Positions 1 through 10,056 of a DNA stretch of 64,000 nucleotides are shown piece after piece. Source of the DNA: Hymenopellis radicata (taxonomy: Eukaryota > Basidiomycota > Agaricomycetes > Agaricales > Physalacriaceae); contig JADNRX010000161.1 of NCBI GenBank assembly GCA_015501595.1, positions 53,465-117,464 of the forward strand, in the 5' to 3' direction. How positions within the stretch are numbered: position 1 is the first letter of the stretch; each line of letters starts with the position of its first letter. Made by a program: the position numbers and the translations under genes. Under the pieces are notes generated by a model. That model searched no databases and was not told where the DNA came from. It saw only the letters and a program-made list of their open reading frames with translations.

Positions 1-958
1 TTTAGAGCCATTGACACCGGTAGGTCACAGGGCGTTGGCCGATGCGTCGAAACTCAACTTGTTCAGCATGTCAACCTAAACATTATCGGTAACTACTAGT
101 CGTTTTGAGTCATGATACAGCGATCCCCAATACAATCGCAGTGAAGATCTTGTCGGTAAAGCCTTGGAAGAGTTAAATGCGAAACATGGTATTTCTAGGG
201 AAGACCTCTTTCTTCAGACAAAGTAAGGACCTCATGCCTCTGAGTCATCTAACCTACTCATCTCGTCTAGATTTACCTCTCTTTCCGGACAAGACCGTTC
301 GCTGCCACTTCCTTATAACCCATCGGACGATGTCAGCGCGCAAGTGCACGCCTCGTTCAACAAGTCCCTGGAAAACCTCAAAACCAGCTATATCGACAGC
401 TACGTTCTCCATTCCCCCTTGCGAGACATAACTTCCACCTTGGAAGCGTGGAAAGTTCTCATATCGCTGCAAGACGAGGGCAAAGTGCGTACGATAGGCG
501 TCAGCAACACATACGACGTTGGCATACTTCGAGCTCTCTCCGAAGTAAGGAAGGTGCAGGTCGTCCAAAATCGCTGGTACGAAGGGAATGCTTGGGACAT
601 TGACGTCTTTCAATACTGTCGTGCAAACGGCATTCAGTATCAGTGCGATCCCCCCCCTTTTCTTCTCCGCGATACTCGTCTAACGTGATTTTTTAGGTCG
701 TTTTGGACACTATCGGGCTCTCCATCTCTCCTGAGGCATCCTTCGGTGCTTGCTATTTCCCAATCGGCGAAGGTGACGCCAGCTCAGGTTGTCTTTGGTT
801 TGGCGCAGTCATTGGGGATCGTGCCGTTGTCTGGGACTACGAACGAGGTGCACATGAAGGAGGACCTGGCAGTGGGGCCTGACGTGCTTTACGCTGATGA
901 AAGTCGCGTTCAGGATATCAAGAGGATGATGGGGTTAGATTCTGTCACTGTGATATGA
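1..958 (+). CDS. Aldo/keto reductase, 3' part (5' end outside window)
   Basis: This encodes the C-terminal majority of an NAD(P)H-dependent aldo-keto reductase, a cytosolic TIM-barrel enzyme reducing carbonyl substrates. The exons seen are 1-19, 121-222, 271-642 and 697-958, with GT-AG introns of about 50-100 bp. The first exon gives FRAIDT, the AKR strand with the catalytic-region Asp. Later come LFLQTK (catalytic Lys region), SYIDSYVLHSPL (the D-x-x-L-x-H strand), GVSNTYD and the NADP-binding end PLSGTTNEVHMKEDL. Exons 2-4 join in phase. Exon 1 to exon 2 is off by one base at the C run near 125-128, which is either a sequencing indel or a real frameshift. The substrate cannot be inferred. 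The stop is at 956-958. Confidence 0.85.
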
Positions 959-1242
959 TGTCATGGCTGTTGTGGCTTCTGAACTCAAGTTGAGAGAGAG
1001 ATGGAAATCATGTTATAGCTTCGTGAGCTCGGTGTTTTCTCGACGTGTCAATTCATTCTTGTCTTGCAGAACGTTGGACGAACTAGGCTGTGTTGTGGAT
1101 CTGCGTGAAATTCAGGTTGTTAACTCTCAGGCACAGCTTGTTCGCTCCAAGGCCCAGTATATAAAGAGCCGCGACCAGTTCCCGTTCTTTGTACATTTAT
1201 GACCCGCACATCTGCACCTATCTAGATATCCCCTCATTAACG

Positions 1243-2312
1243 ATGTTCACGACTTACCAGGTTCTCATGATCGCGACGACCTTCCTCTCTCTTTTATCTC
1301 TCTCTGTTTCTGATCCTCATATTGCACGCGATGTGACGAACTCGTCTAAAGCGGGCTTAGCGTGGGGTGGCGGGGACGCCGATTCCATGGAGCAGTTCAC
1401 TGTGACGGGAAAGGTACTTAACATGGTAGGAAGCAGTCCTTCGCGCACGCCTTTGTGTTGACCGATTGGCTTACAGGTATTATACCTGGTCGCCCAAGAC
1501 GTACGTATCGCGGGCTCCCGATTCTCTGGAGTACGTTCCTATGCTCGGGGGAGCAACCAGATCGACGAGTTCACATCTACGATCAATGACACGCTCGACG
1601 CGGGCAATGTTCATATGGTTCTTGGGTATATGTTCACGTAGTGCGGTTGCGACGCCACTCTTTTCTGACATATTCGCAGACCGCAGGAGGCCGAACAGTC
1701 CAACTTGTCTCCGAAAGAAGGCGCGGACATGTGGCGTCAATATATCAATCCGCTTCATTACTATTACCCTGGTATCGAGCTTGGGAGTCCGGCCCCATCT
1801 GGCGCGCCTTCCGGCAAGACGTGGTTGCTCGATTTCCTGGAAGAATGTGACGACTGTACGGTCGACTTCATCGCCTGCCGTGAGCTTTTCTTCGCGTTGA
1901 CCCGCTTCCCGGTCTGACACTTCATTAGATTGGTACGATATCAATGCAACCCAATTCATCGAGTACATGGAGGACTTTCACGACACGTTCAACCTGTCTA
2001 TAGCCGTCACTGAGGTCTTGTCATAACTTCAACAACGACAACCAGTGCACTAACGAAGACGTTGTCGAACACAACACAATCTTGGATGGATGAAACGGAG
2101 TGGATCAAGATGTACGCGTACTTTGGGTCGTTAACTGATATGCAGGGGGTTGAACGAGGTACGCCCTTGTGGCATTGTGGCTTCGGATTCTTTGACCTTG
2201 ACCTTGACAGGCGAATAGACTGATCCGCTCGGATGGCGATATCATATTGCTGGGTGAGCAGTATATTGGCGCAGAGGCTCCTGGTGCAGGATCGGGTTCT
2301 GATAACGGTGGT
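1243..2312 (+). pseudogene. GH128 / ASL1-like beta-1,3-glucanase, frame-broken
   Basis: This resembles the secreted GH128 glycosyl hydrolases (alkali-sensitive-linkage protein 1 type) that act on fungal cell-wall beta-1,3-glucan. An N-terminal signal peptide (MFTTYQVLMIATTFLSLLSL) is followed by KAGLAWGG, YYTWSP, YVPML, NLSPKEGADMWRQY, LGSPAPSG, CTVDFIACHWYD (made by splicing 1880-1928), HNFNNDNQC, ETEWIKMYAYFG and LLGEQYIG, in the family order. The frame breaks at about 1544 (one base short of the expected Trp codon in a G run), near 2016 (TEF/CHNF region) and near 2085. The junction at 1420-1490 is also out of phase. The catalytic-region Glu before the CHNF motif survives but is followed by a shift. 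No intact product is possible unless several indels are assembly errors. Confidence 0.75.
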
Positions 2313-2811
2313 ACACCCTGCAAGCAGTCGATGGCTCTTCGGCGCTGTTGTGTTTCTTCCAACTTGCTTCTGCGTTCGTCGTCTAAATTGAACTGTTACT
2401 TTGACACTGTATATCCCCATACATGGAGATGAAGTGTATCATGTAAACGGGATTCTTTGTACCACTAGCCTTAGCCTCCGTGGACGAAATGTTTGCTTAC
2501 CCCTGTGGAAAATGAAGGTACACCGCTTTGTCAGCACCCGTACCTACATTGAATTTCCGGTTTCGGAAATTGTATCATTCTGTGCTACATGGCTCACATT
2601 GAACTAGGTTGCTTGGCGACTCGATTGCGGGTTGAAGACATCTATGGACCTGACTGCGCTAGCGATGTATCGAATTGACGCGCCGCGCCCTGCCCTTTAA
2701 AAAAACTGGGTGATCAACCACCCCTACCTCCTTTGTTTTGGCTTCGATGCCTTAAGAGCTGTTGGCGTTGACGGCGACCTCAACGTTTCCGTATAGACCT
2801 CCTCGCCCCTC
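2313..2811. other. Intergenic, no gene seen
   Basis: This is sequence after the GH128 relic and promoter-side DNA of the next gene. Weak open frames continue to about 2607 on the plus strand without recognisable motifs. I see no repeat or RNA gene. Confidence 0.5.
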
Positions 2812-4515
2812 ATGGCTGCCTCCCATGTTCACCGCCAACTATTCTTTCTGACTGCTATCGTTCTCCTCTGCCTCGTGTCGTACACGGCTCGCGAGTTCTG
2901 GGTAGCGCCGTCCTTGCTGGAAAATCTGCCTTCTTTATGCGTGGAAAGATCCTCTTCCTCTGAGGCTGGTTTTCCGGAGGTACGCGTCCAGGTTGTACAG
3001 GAGCAGATGCATGAGGTGGAGGAATGGGATATCAGTAACGTCGTGGTGGGGCCGCCTACATCGGCGTTTAGAGGTACGCAGTGCGTATTAGGATCGCGAA
3101 GGAAATAATCATGGTTTCGTGCAGATAATCTTCGACCGGATGTCTATTACCTCACGGCGTGGGTACGGGGAGGATTCAGTAAGCCCTTCAATAACCTCCC
3201 TTGAACATGTAAACTGACGATCATCCCAGCCAATCTCTTCATAGGTTTTGTATGTCCATTCTCGCGCGCGCGCGTGCCACGGTTCTCATGTGTTTTACTA
3301 GACCAACATGATGTATCTCGCCATTATATCCGACCGGGTCCCCGTCGTCCCTCCTTTCGCACCTTCACACCATATATGTGAGTCCATGTACTATCATGTT
3401 GGCTCCGTCTGATGCTCCTCTCAGCACACGACACCAATGTCCTACCCTTCGGCGACGTTTTCGACATGGACCGCCTCCGTGCTGCTTTGCGTACCCCAGT
3501 TCTAGAATGGTCCGACATCAAGACCACACCATCTCATATAGACTCACCTCCAGTTTCTGAATCGCTCGGGTGTTGGACCTCGAGTGCACGCTCCGAGCCC
3601 GACCCCATAGAAGGCGACACCTTTTTCTCACACCTCAAACTCGACGTCGCGTACACACGCCTCCCAGACTTTGTGTATCGCTCTTCGCGGCCTGAAGAAT
3701 ATCTCGTCAGTACCTGGCCTATATCGTCCTTGATATTTCCGGATCCGCAGGGAGTATCGAAGCATGCAGACACGAAATGGACACTCTTGAAGGCGTCTCC
3801 AAATGGCGCGGAGTTGTCTCCCGATGTGCATTTGGCGTGTTTTGATACTTTGTACTTTATGGGGACGGGGGTTGATCAGTATGATTGGTGGCATCAATGG
3901 GGTCCGCAGTGGAGGGTGGTTGGGAAGCATTTGAGGTTCTCGGAGAAGATGCTGGCGTTGGCGCGAGAATACGTCGGGAAGGCTCTGGGCGTATCGAGCT
4001 ATGATTTACCACCTGTAAGCTGATCTGTTTCTATTCCGTTTTCTTGCGTTGACGCGACATATATAGTTTATCACTGTCCATATTCGTCGCGGCGACTTTG
4101 GGGATTACTGCGAAACGGTTTATTCCCTGAAAGATTGCCTTGCGCCTCTTTCTGCTTTCCAACGGCGCGTACATCAGGTTCAGTTTGAACTGCTGGAACG
4201 AACGGGAGTGAAAGTTACGAGAGTTATCGTTTCTTCAGGTGTGTGTTATCGAAGCGCGCTCTTTTCAACACGAGCTGACGTGACTTAGATGAACGAGATC
4301 CCAAGTTCTGGGAGAATATTGATGCACTGGGCTGGCATTACATTGATCACGCTAAGGAGAGGACGATCGAGACATACGGCCAGTGGTACGCGCCTATTAT
4401 CGATGTAGTGATCCATAGTATGGGAAGCGGCTTTGTGGGTACCGATGGGTCGACGCTCAGTCTCGTCAGTCAGAGGAGGGTACAACACTGGAATGGGGGC
4501 CCACGAGGCTTGTGA
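2812..4515 (+). CDS. O-fucosyltransferase-like membrane protein
   Basis: This predicts a type II Golgi-type glycosyltransferase of the fungal GDP-fucose O-fucosyltransferase-like group. Seven exons join perfectly in phase: 2812-3073, 3125-3178, 3230-3249, 3302-3377, 3425-4014, 4067-4238 and 4289-4515, giving 466 residues. The N-terminus has a signal-anchor (LFFLTAIVLLCLVSY). Later come NVLPFGDVFDMDRL, FITVHIRRGDF (the His-Ile-Arg-Arg-Gly nucleotide-sugar motif), ERTIETYGQWYAPIIDVVI and SMGSGFVGTDGSTLSLVSQRRV, the usual C-terminal acceptor-side motif. The called stop at 4513 follows QHWNGGPRGL. In the next frame the sequence continues PTRLVKWGSLDADDDL and stops at about 4550. That reads like the natural family tail, so a one-base deletion in the GGGGGCCC run near 4495-4502 is likely. 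Confidence 0.65.
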
Positions 4516-4884
4516 AGTGGGGAAGTTTGGATGCGGACGATGATTTATAGGACCACCATCTTTCTTTGTAGACGTATAGATGTATTGTATAATCAAGTGT
4601 AGCACTGTTCTTTGAAGCGAATTTTGATATGCTTAGCAGCTATTGTGTATCTACTATCACCCCCCCGGCCTTGTCCCTTCTTATCATTTCCTCGCTTTCG
4701 CCTCTCCGTCGCGGCCTTCTCTCCTCGCGCGCTCTTCCCTCCTCGATCCCTTCTTCTTTCGCGGCTTCTTCCCAGGCGACGCAACATCCATCGAAACATC
4801 ATCATCATCAATTACTCGCACGGACCTATGTATGTAGATCGCCGGACGCATTACTCTCCGCAGCCGGATCCTCAGCCATCGGAG

Positions 4885-7800
4885 TCAACGACACTTCTCA
4901 TTCTCATTCACATTGACGGGCGCAACCTCCTCGTTTGCCGACTGGTTCGTCAGCCGCTCAAAGTTGGCAATCAAATCCGGGGAAAGCCCAACGTCCGCGA
5001 CCTCCTTGTCCTCGTCAATTCGGCGCTGGATAGGAGCGGACACGTTGGCGCCGTGGGATCCCGACGCATCGCTGTCCGACAGTGAATCGGCAGACATCAT
5101 GGAAAGATCCCGTTGAACGACCTCCCGGTTGCAGCGCGCAGAAGGGGGTTGGTAATCGGGAAAGTCACAGTGGTCGTATATAACGCGGTAAGTCAATAGC
5201 CAAGGATGCACGAGCGCTACCTCGCACGTCATGCGGTCGGCAGGATCGGTCTCGAGGAATCGACGAATGAAATCTTCCGCTACATAGGTCGATCAATCAT
5301 TGTGGCGTGGTAGACAAATTTCTTGGCCGCACCATTCGGGGACAGTTCTTTCTCCCGAAGAACAGACCAGCAAATTTGGCCAGTATGGATACGCTCTTCG
5401 ATGTTGGCATTCCAAGTGTCGATGTCGGCATGCCTAGTGCCGTCATCGAACGGACTAGCATTCGTGAGCCTGGCCAATACATTAGAAGAATGTAGCAAGC
5501 TGAAAACAAGGACACACATGTGAAAGACGATGGCCCCGATACTCCACGCATCGACAAGGTTTCCATGAGCAGCAATACCATCTTGAGTGACTAACTCAGG
5601 AGCCAGACAGCTAAGTCTTTGGCTATCAAACTATAGGAGTGTTAACCATATAGCATGGCATGAAGAACAAGACATACTCGGTCCGTGACCGGAATCTCCA
5701 GACCAAAGTCGGTGATTTTGATTTGGGGAGGTTCGTCAAGTGTTAGGAGGATGTTCTGAGAGTGCGTGAGCACGGGTAACAGCGCAAATAATTGAAAAGC
5801 TACCTGCGGTGTTAGATTCCGGTGGGCAAAGTTCTTGGAATGACAAAACTAACCGAACTTAGATAAAAGACCGGCATATCAAGTAGGAAACTCACTGCGA
5901 ATGCATCACACAGCTGGTAAGCGAAGTGTTGCGCAATGTCTTCACTCAAACTACGTGGTTTTCGCATGTAGGCACGAACATCTTTGCCTTCTTCAAGTTC
6001 CTTAATCAAGCCCAAACTATGTTGGTTGTGGATGTAGGCACGAAGATCTCGGCCCTCTACAAGTTCCATAACCAAGCCTAAAAAGCGTGAGCTGGCATTG
6101 TGGTAAAACCCATAAGCCGACTTACAGCGACCGCCATTCCGCTGCTTGAACATCTTCTTGAAGCTACAGATGTTAGGATGTTTCAACGAAGCAAGGATAT
6201 CAGTATGTTTCCACGCAGGAAGGACACTATCGATTTCACGATCGCTTCCCTGGTAATGGAGCATTTTGACAGCGACAAACAGACATGTCTCGCGCTCAAC
6301 GGCCCTCATGACGGTCGCGCGCCAAGTTATACTGATGCCGCTTATGAGGTCATATTCGGCGAATAATCCGATGCTAGGAGTGGTGAAAGAGCGAAAGATG
6401 AAGCCTGAGCGGAGAATACATCGAGTCATTGAATTACCTGGTTGTGCATTGCGCGGAGGACTTACGTAGCATGGATCCGAACGAGATTACGTCGCCTTCA
6501 AATAAGACTTGACTCCCACCTGCATCAATCCTATAATCGTTGATCTGCGGGTGTGTTTCAGGTGGAAAAGGACGTCTAACTGATTCCAACGACTTACGAA
6601 AGTGCCATACTTCGATTTGTTCTGCACAACAACAGATGATTGCTCGCCATCTATTTCATTCCATCTGATGTCCGCGTGTTCGTCCCCTAACGTTCTTCTT
6701 AGCATGAAGTGGAAAGGAGTGAGATACTCACAGATGTCTGGCCCGAAGTCTGACGACAAGTCGTCGGGCCTGTTACACATTACTGTGTAAAGTGGGTTTC
6801 GACGGTCAAATTTAAGAGGCAATGATCGGTCGCAAGAGATGAGAGCGCCCCAGAAGTTACTAGCGTCATTTGGAATCTGGGAGGGTTGGTCAATGGCTTC
6901 GGTCTGCTCGGCACCTGGACGCACCATCTCAGTCTCGATGGATTCAAGTCCGTCGGACGAAATCACGAGAACCCGCCTGATTTTACTAGTGGAAATCTGG
7001 GAGGGCTGGTCAACGGTTTCGGTCTGCTCGGCCCTTGATCGCACGATATCAGTCTGGATGGAAAAGGGAGACTCTTCGTGGGGCGCTTCCGGCGCAATCA
7101 ATGTCGCAATCCCTGAATCAAGTAAAGACAGGTGAGAGTCTAGATGTGAATCTACTAACCATCGACTTCCTCGACAACAATATGCTCTAGGAGCTTTTGT
7201 ACGACTGCGGTAACATCGTTCTCCTCCTCACTGGGCCGTAAGGCTCCCATCCAGATCTCATCATCGACAACGGCTGCTTGTGCTGTAGGACACTACGCGC
7301 CGATTTAGAACGCTGGCGAAAGGATACAATGATACCTGTGATGGCTTACCATAGAAAGTACGCGTTCACCGATATATGAAGAGGGATTCAACACCTGCAA
7401 GAGAAGATAAGAGCGGTTTGCATATCCACGACAGACACTTACGGCGGCAGCATATTCGGGAAATTCTCCGATGCTGAATTCGAGCCCGAGCTCTAAATTA
7501 TCATCCCTTGTCTCGTCAAAAGTGGTCAAGTCGTCGCTCGTCTCGGACGGCGCAGCGGACATCCCGATGGATCTTGTTTGGCCACCGTGTGACGCTGAGG
7601 ACGAAGAAGTCGAACCCGAACCCGAACCCGATGATGATGAATATGGTGGCCAACTACTGGATGAATAGGGATTCCGATGATTGTCCTTGGGCGATCCTGA
7701 GATGTGCACAAGCTGAATAGGACCAAGGACTTTGCTCATCAGGAAACTCTCCCGCGCTACTATCACGATGCCCCTAGTAAAAATGCATTGATTTTCATCC

Positions 7801-8644
7801 TCCGTAGTAGGATAACCTTGAACAGGAGGATAGCAGCGTGTCTCCATGCCAAAGTCTGAGTTGGAAGCCGAATGTACGGCTAGACCGCCGTCTGCAAGTC
7901 CTCCAGCGATGAACTTCAACGAGACGCCTCGCCTGTCTTCGGGCTGAGACAGAGCCGCGTTTCCCCAGGATTGGCATTTGTCGCATCCTGTCACGATGTA
8001 CACAGATCCGTTTGGAGCTTCGCGACCAAGGGTTCCGTTGACGTACTGATAGATCGAGACTCCATTTTCTTTGGCATATTTGATGTAGACTGAACGATTT
8101 CTAGCCACATAACGCGTCGCACCGTCAGGCAGCGCCAAAAGAGCAGCTTCGGCTTTGGTGGTCGAGTATTCGAAACCAAAACCGCCCCCTGCGAAAACAC
8201 TTTTGAACATTAGACAAGATGAAACTGGGATCCTGAGATAAAGGCTCACGCTAAGTCAGCAGAAGCTTCGACCGTGAGCGAGCGTTTCACGACGTGCTGG
8301 CTCGTGATGATAGACTTGGTTTTGTGCATGAACGGCAGGGTACGTATGGGTAACTCCTTATCGAGGAGAGGGAGTGGGTGAAAGTCTGGAGGGACGCGCC
8401 CTCCATTGATCGGGTCACCAGCTGCGCGATGGATGTTGTAAAGAAAGTCGAATCCGCCATCTTCGGTCATTAATCCAACGTCTCCGATGCTGACTCCCCG
8501 ACAGCGGTATTCTGCTGGGAGACTCTGATCGGGCTCTGGTATCCAGAGTGGGTATCCGTGGCCAAGCCCCAGTAACAGACGACGATACACGACGTGAGCC
8601 CGTTGGTCTATCATGATGGTGTTGAACAAGTTTGCGCAAAGCAC
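4885..8644 (-). CDS. Fusion: Agaricomycete N-domain + FHA + pseudokinase
   Basis: Thirteen exons join in phase to 1050 codons: 8644-8250, 8199-7443, 7394-7350, 7292-7160, 7112-6598, 6544-6466, 6404-6126, 6077-5896, 5848-5804, 5755-5678, 5630-5518, 5469-5333 and 5279-4885. Residues 1-440 form an Agaricomycete-restricted domain of unknown function (GHGYPLW, IGDVGLMTEDGGFDFLYNI, NGSVYIVTGCDKCQSWG, AGGLADGGLAVHS), with a Ser/Gly linker. Residues of about 530-640 are an FHA domain (NPLYTV, HFMLRR, NKSKYGTF), a phosphothreonine reader. Residues of about 650-930 are a Ser/Thr kinase fold. Lys688 (VAVK), DFG (826-828) and APE remain. The Gly loop is degenerate and the HRD motif is HRN (804-806), so catalysis is probably lost. 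The C-tail is acidic and Ser-rich. The overall FHA-kinase order recalls Rad53/Cds1-type kinases. The start Met at 8644 is the best available but not proven. Confidence 0.75.
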
Positions 8645-10035
8645 AGCTGTGACGACCCCGATAAATAAACGATGTCACTGATAACAGAACACCTCGAGGA
8701 CATGATGTGGGGACAGAGTCTCACAGTCCGATTTGTTGGAACTCGAGGCATCAGAAGGGAGTCAGCTGTGAATATTATCATTTTCGTATCTGATGATCAG
8801 AGTGCATAGTCATACCGCCAAAACACTACCTGTCGTCGACCTCGTCGTTCAACAAACGCGCCATTTCGCTCTGCACCTCGCACAGTAATAATAACAATGC
8901 CTTCCGCTTACGTGCTGTGTGATACATCCAGTGTGCGATGACAGGCGCCGCCTTCCACGCGAATATGACCGACCTCAGCCAGTATGACCCGCCGTCAGTA
9001 AATGTTACCGGTAGGAATCGTGGGTGTCTGTGAGCCAGTGGAAGAAATCCTGACGGATCTGATTTGTATCGCCATCTGCCACGCATTGCAGACTGCGAAG
9101 ATATTGCAGATAGGGCAGGCACAACATCAGGCCGCGGCATCGGGGAGGGCAGAGGCCTAACTCAGTCTTAGAAGTTAGATGAATGTGTCCCGAGGCCCAG
9201 GATTTGGCGTAATGTTGATACTTGAAGGGCCTCAACATATTTTAGGTGAAGCGCCATTGACAGATATCGGCGCCATGGATGAGGTGACAGTGCAGTATAG
9301 AGCTGCACATGGTAATGTTACCCGGACCAACGAGTGTATCGGCCTTGGACTTGTAATGGTGGTGCAGTTGAACGTGACGCCAACATATTTCTCCTTCGCC
9401 TGAATAGGATGTCCTCCACGTGAAATGACCCATTGAAAGGGCCAAAGAAGGACCCCCGCCTATGCCTTGAGAGGTTAGATACAAAAGCGCCAATTTTTGG
9501 GACTTCCCTACCTAGTACCGTTTTCCGGTCCTTCCGTACGCTTTTCGTCGTGGGGCACCATTTTTTGGCCTTCTTCCGAATGTGTTTGCGATCTGAGTTT
9601 CGTGCCGACGACGTGCCAAAAGTGACCGGGCTGCACGACTTGGGCAGCCAAGGCGCGATGCTCGAAGCTGCAGTTCCCTCTTGGCAACCCCGTAAAGGTG
9701 GCCTAACGACTCAGTAAATTGTACCCGCGGAAGTAGCGTGAGCGCCGGGAGCGCGTAGCCAGACGAGAATGACTAATAAGCACCGGTGGGCACTTGAACT
9801 GGATTGTAAGAGATTTATCATCAACGTCGTAAGGAAGATCGTGAGTTGGAAGACAGGTTGACCGTTGAAGACTGTCATATGGAAGGAGCACTACGTGTAC
9901 CTGATCGGCGATCACAGCGCCATTGATACGCCTCCCGCTCATGTACAAAGTCCTTTCCTCGATTCCGGTTCCCACCGCAGCACACTTCCTGGTACAGACA
10001 GATGCGCGGTACAAATGTATCCTCTTCGCACATCT
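8645..10035. other. Non-coding block, copy 1 of a flanking duplication
   Basis: No intact gene is seen. Two segments (about 9010-9080 and 9694-9970) recur in the same orientation at about 12704-12775 and 12906-13150, on the far side of the peptidase gene. On the minus strand both copies of the first segment read RWRYKSD[P/T]SG[F/L]LPLA, so this may be the remains of a minus-strand gene of unknown family. The second segment shares the run GCGGAAGTAGCGTGAGCGCC and a later CCTGATCGGCGATCACAGCG. Confidence 0.6.
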
Positions 10036-10056
10036 GTTCTGTAAATTTGCTCAATA

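Noticed and set aside
4612..5085. Plus-strand gene in the Ser/Arg/Pro-rich stretch
   Set aside because: Its upstream part is low-complexity pyrimidine-rich sequence and its downstream part is antisense to the last exon of the FHA-pseudokinase gene.
5279..5333. Frameshift in the pseudokinase C-lobe
   Set aside because: A 53-bp GT-AG intron (5280-5332) joins LSPN to AEDFIRRFLETDPADRM in phase, so no indel is needed.
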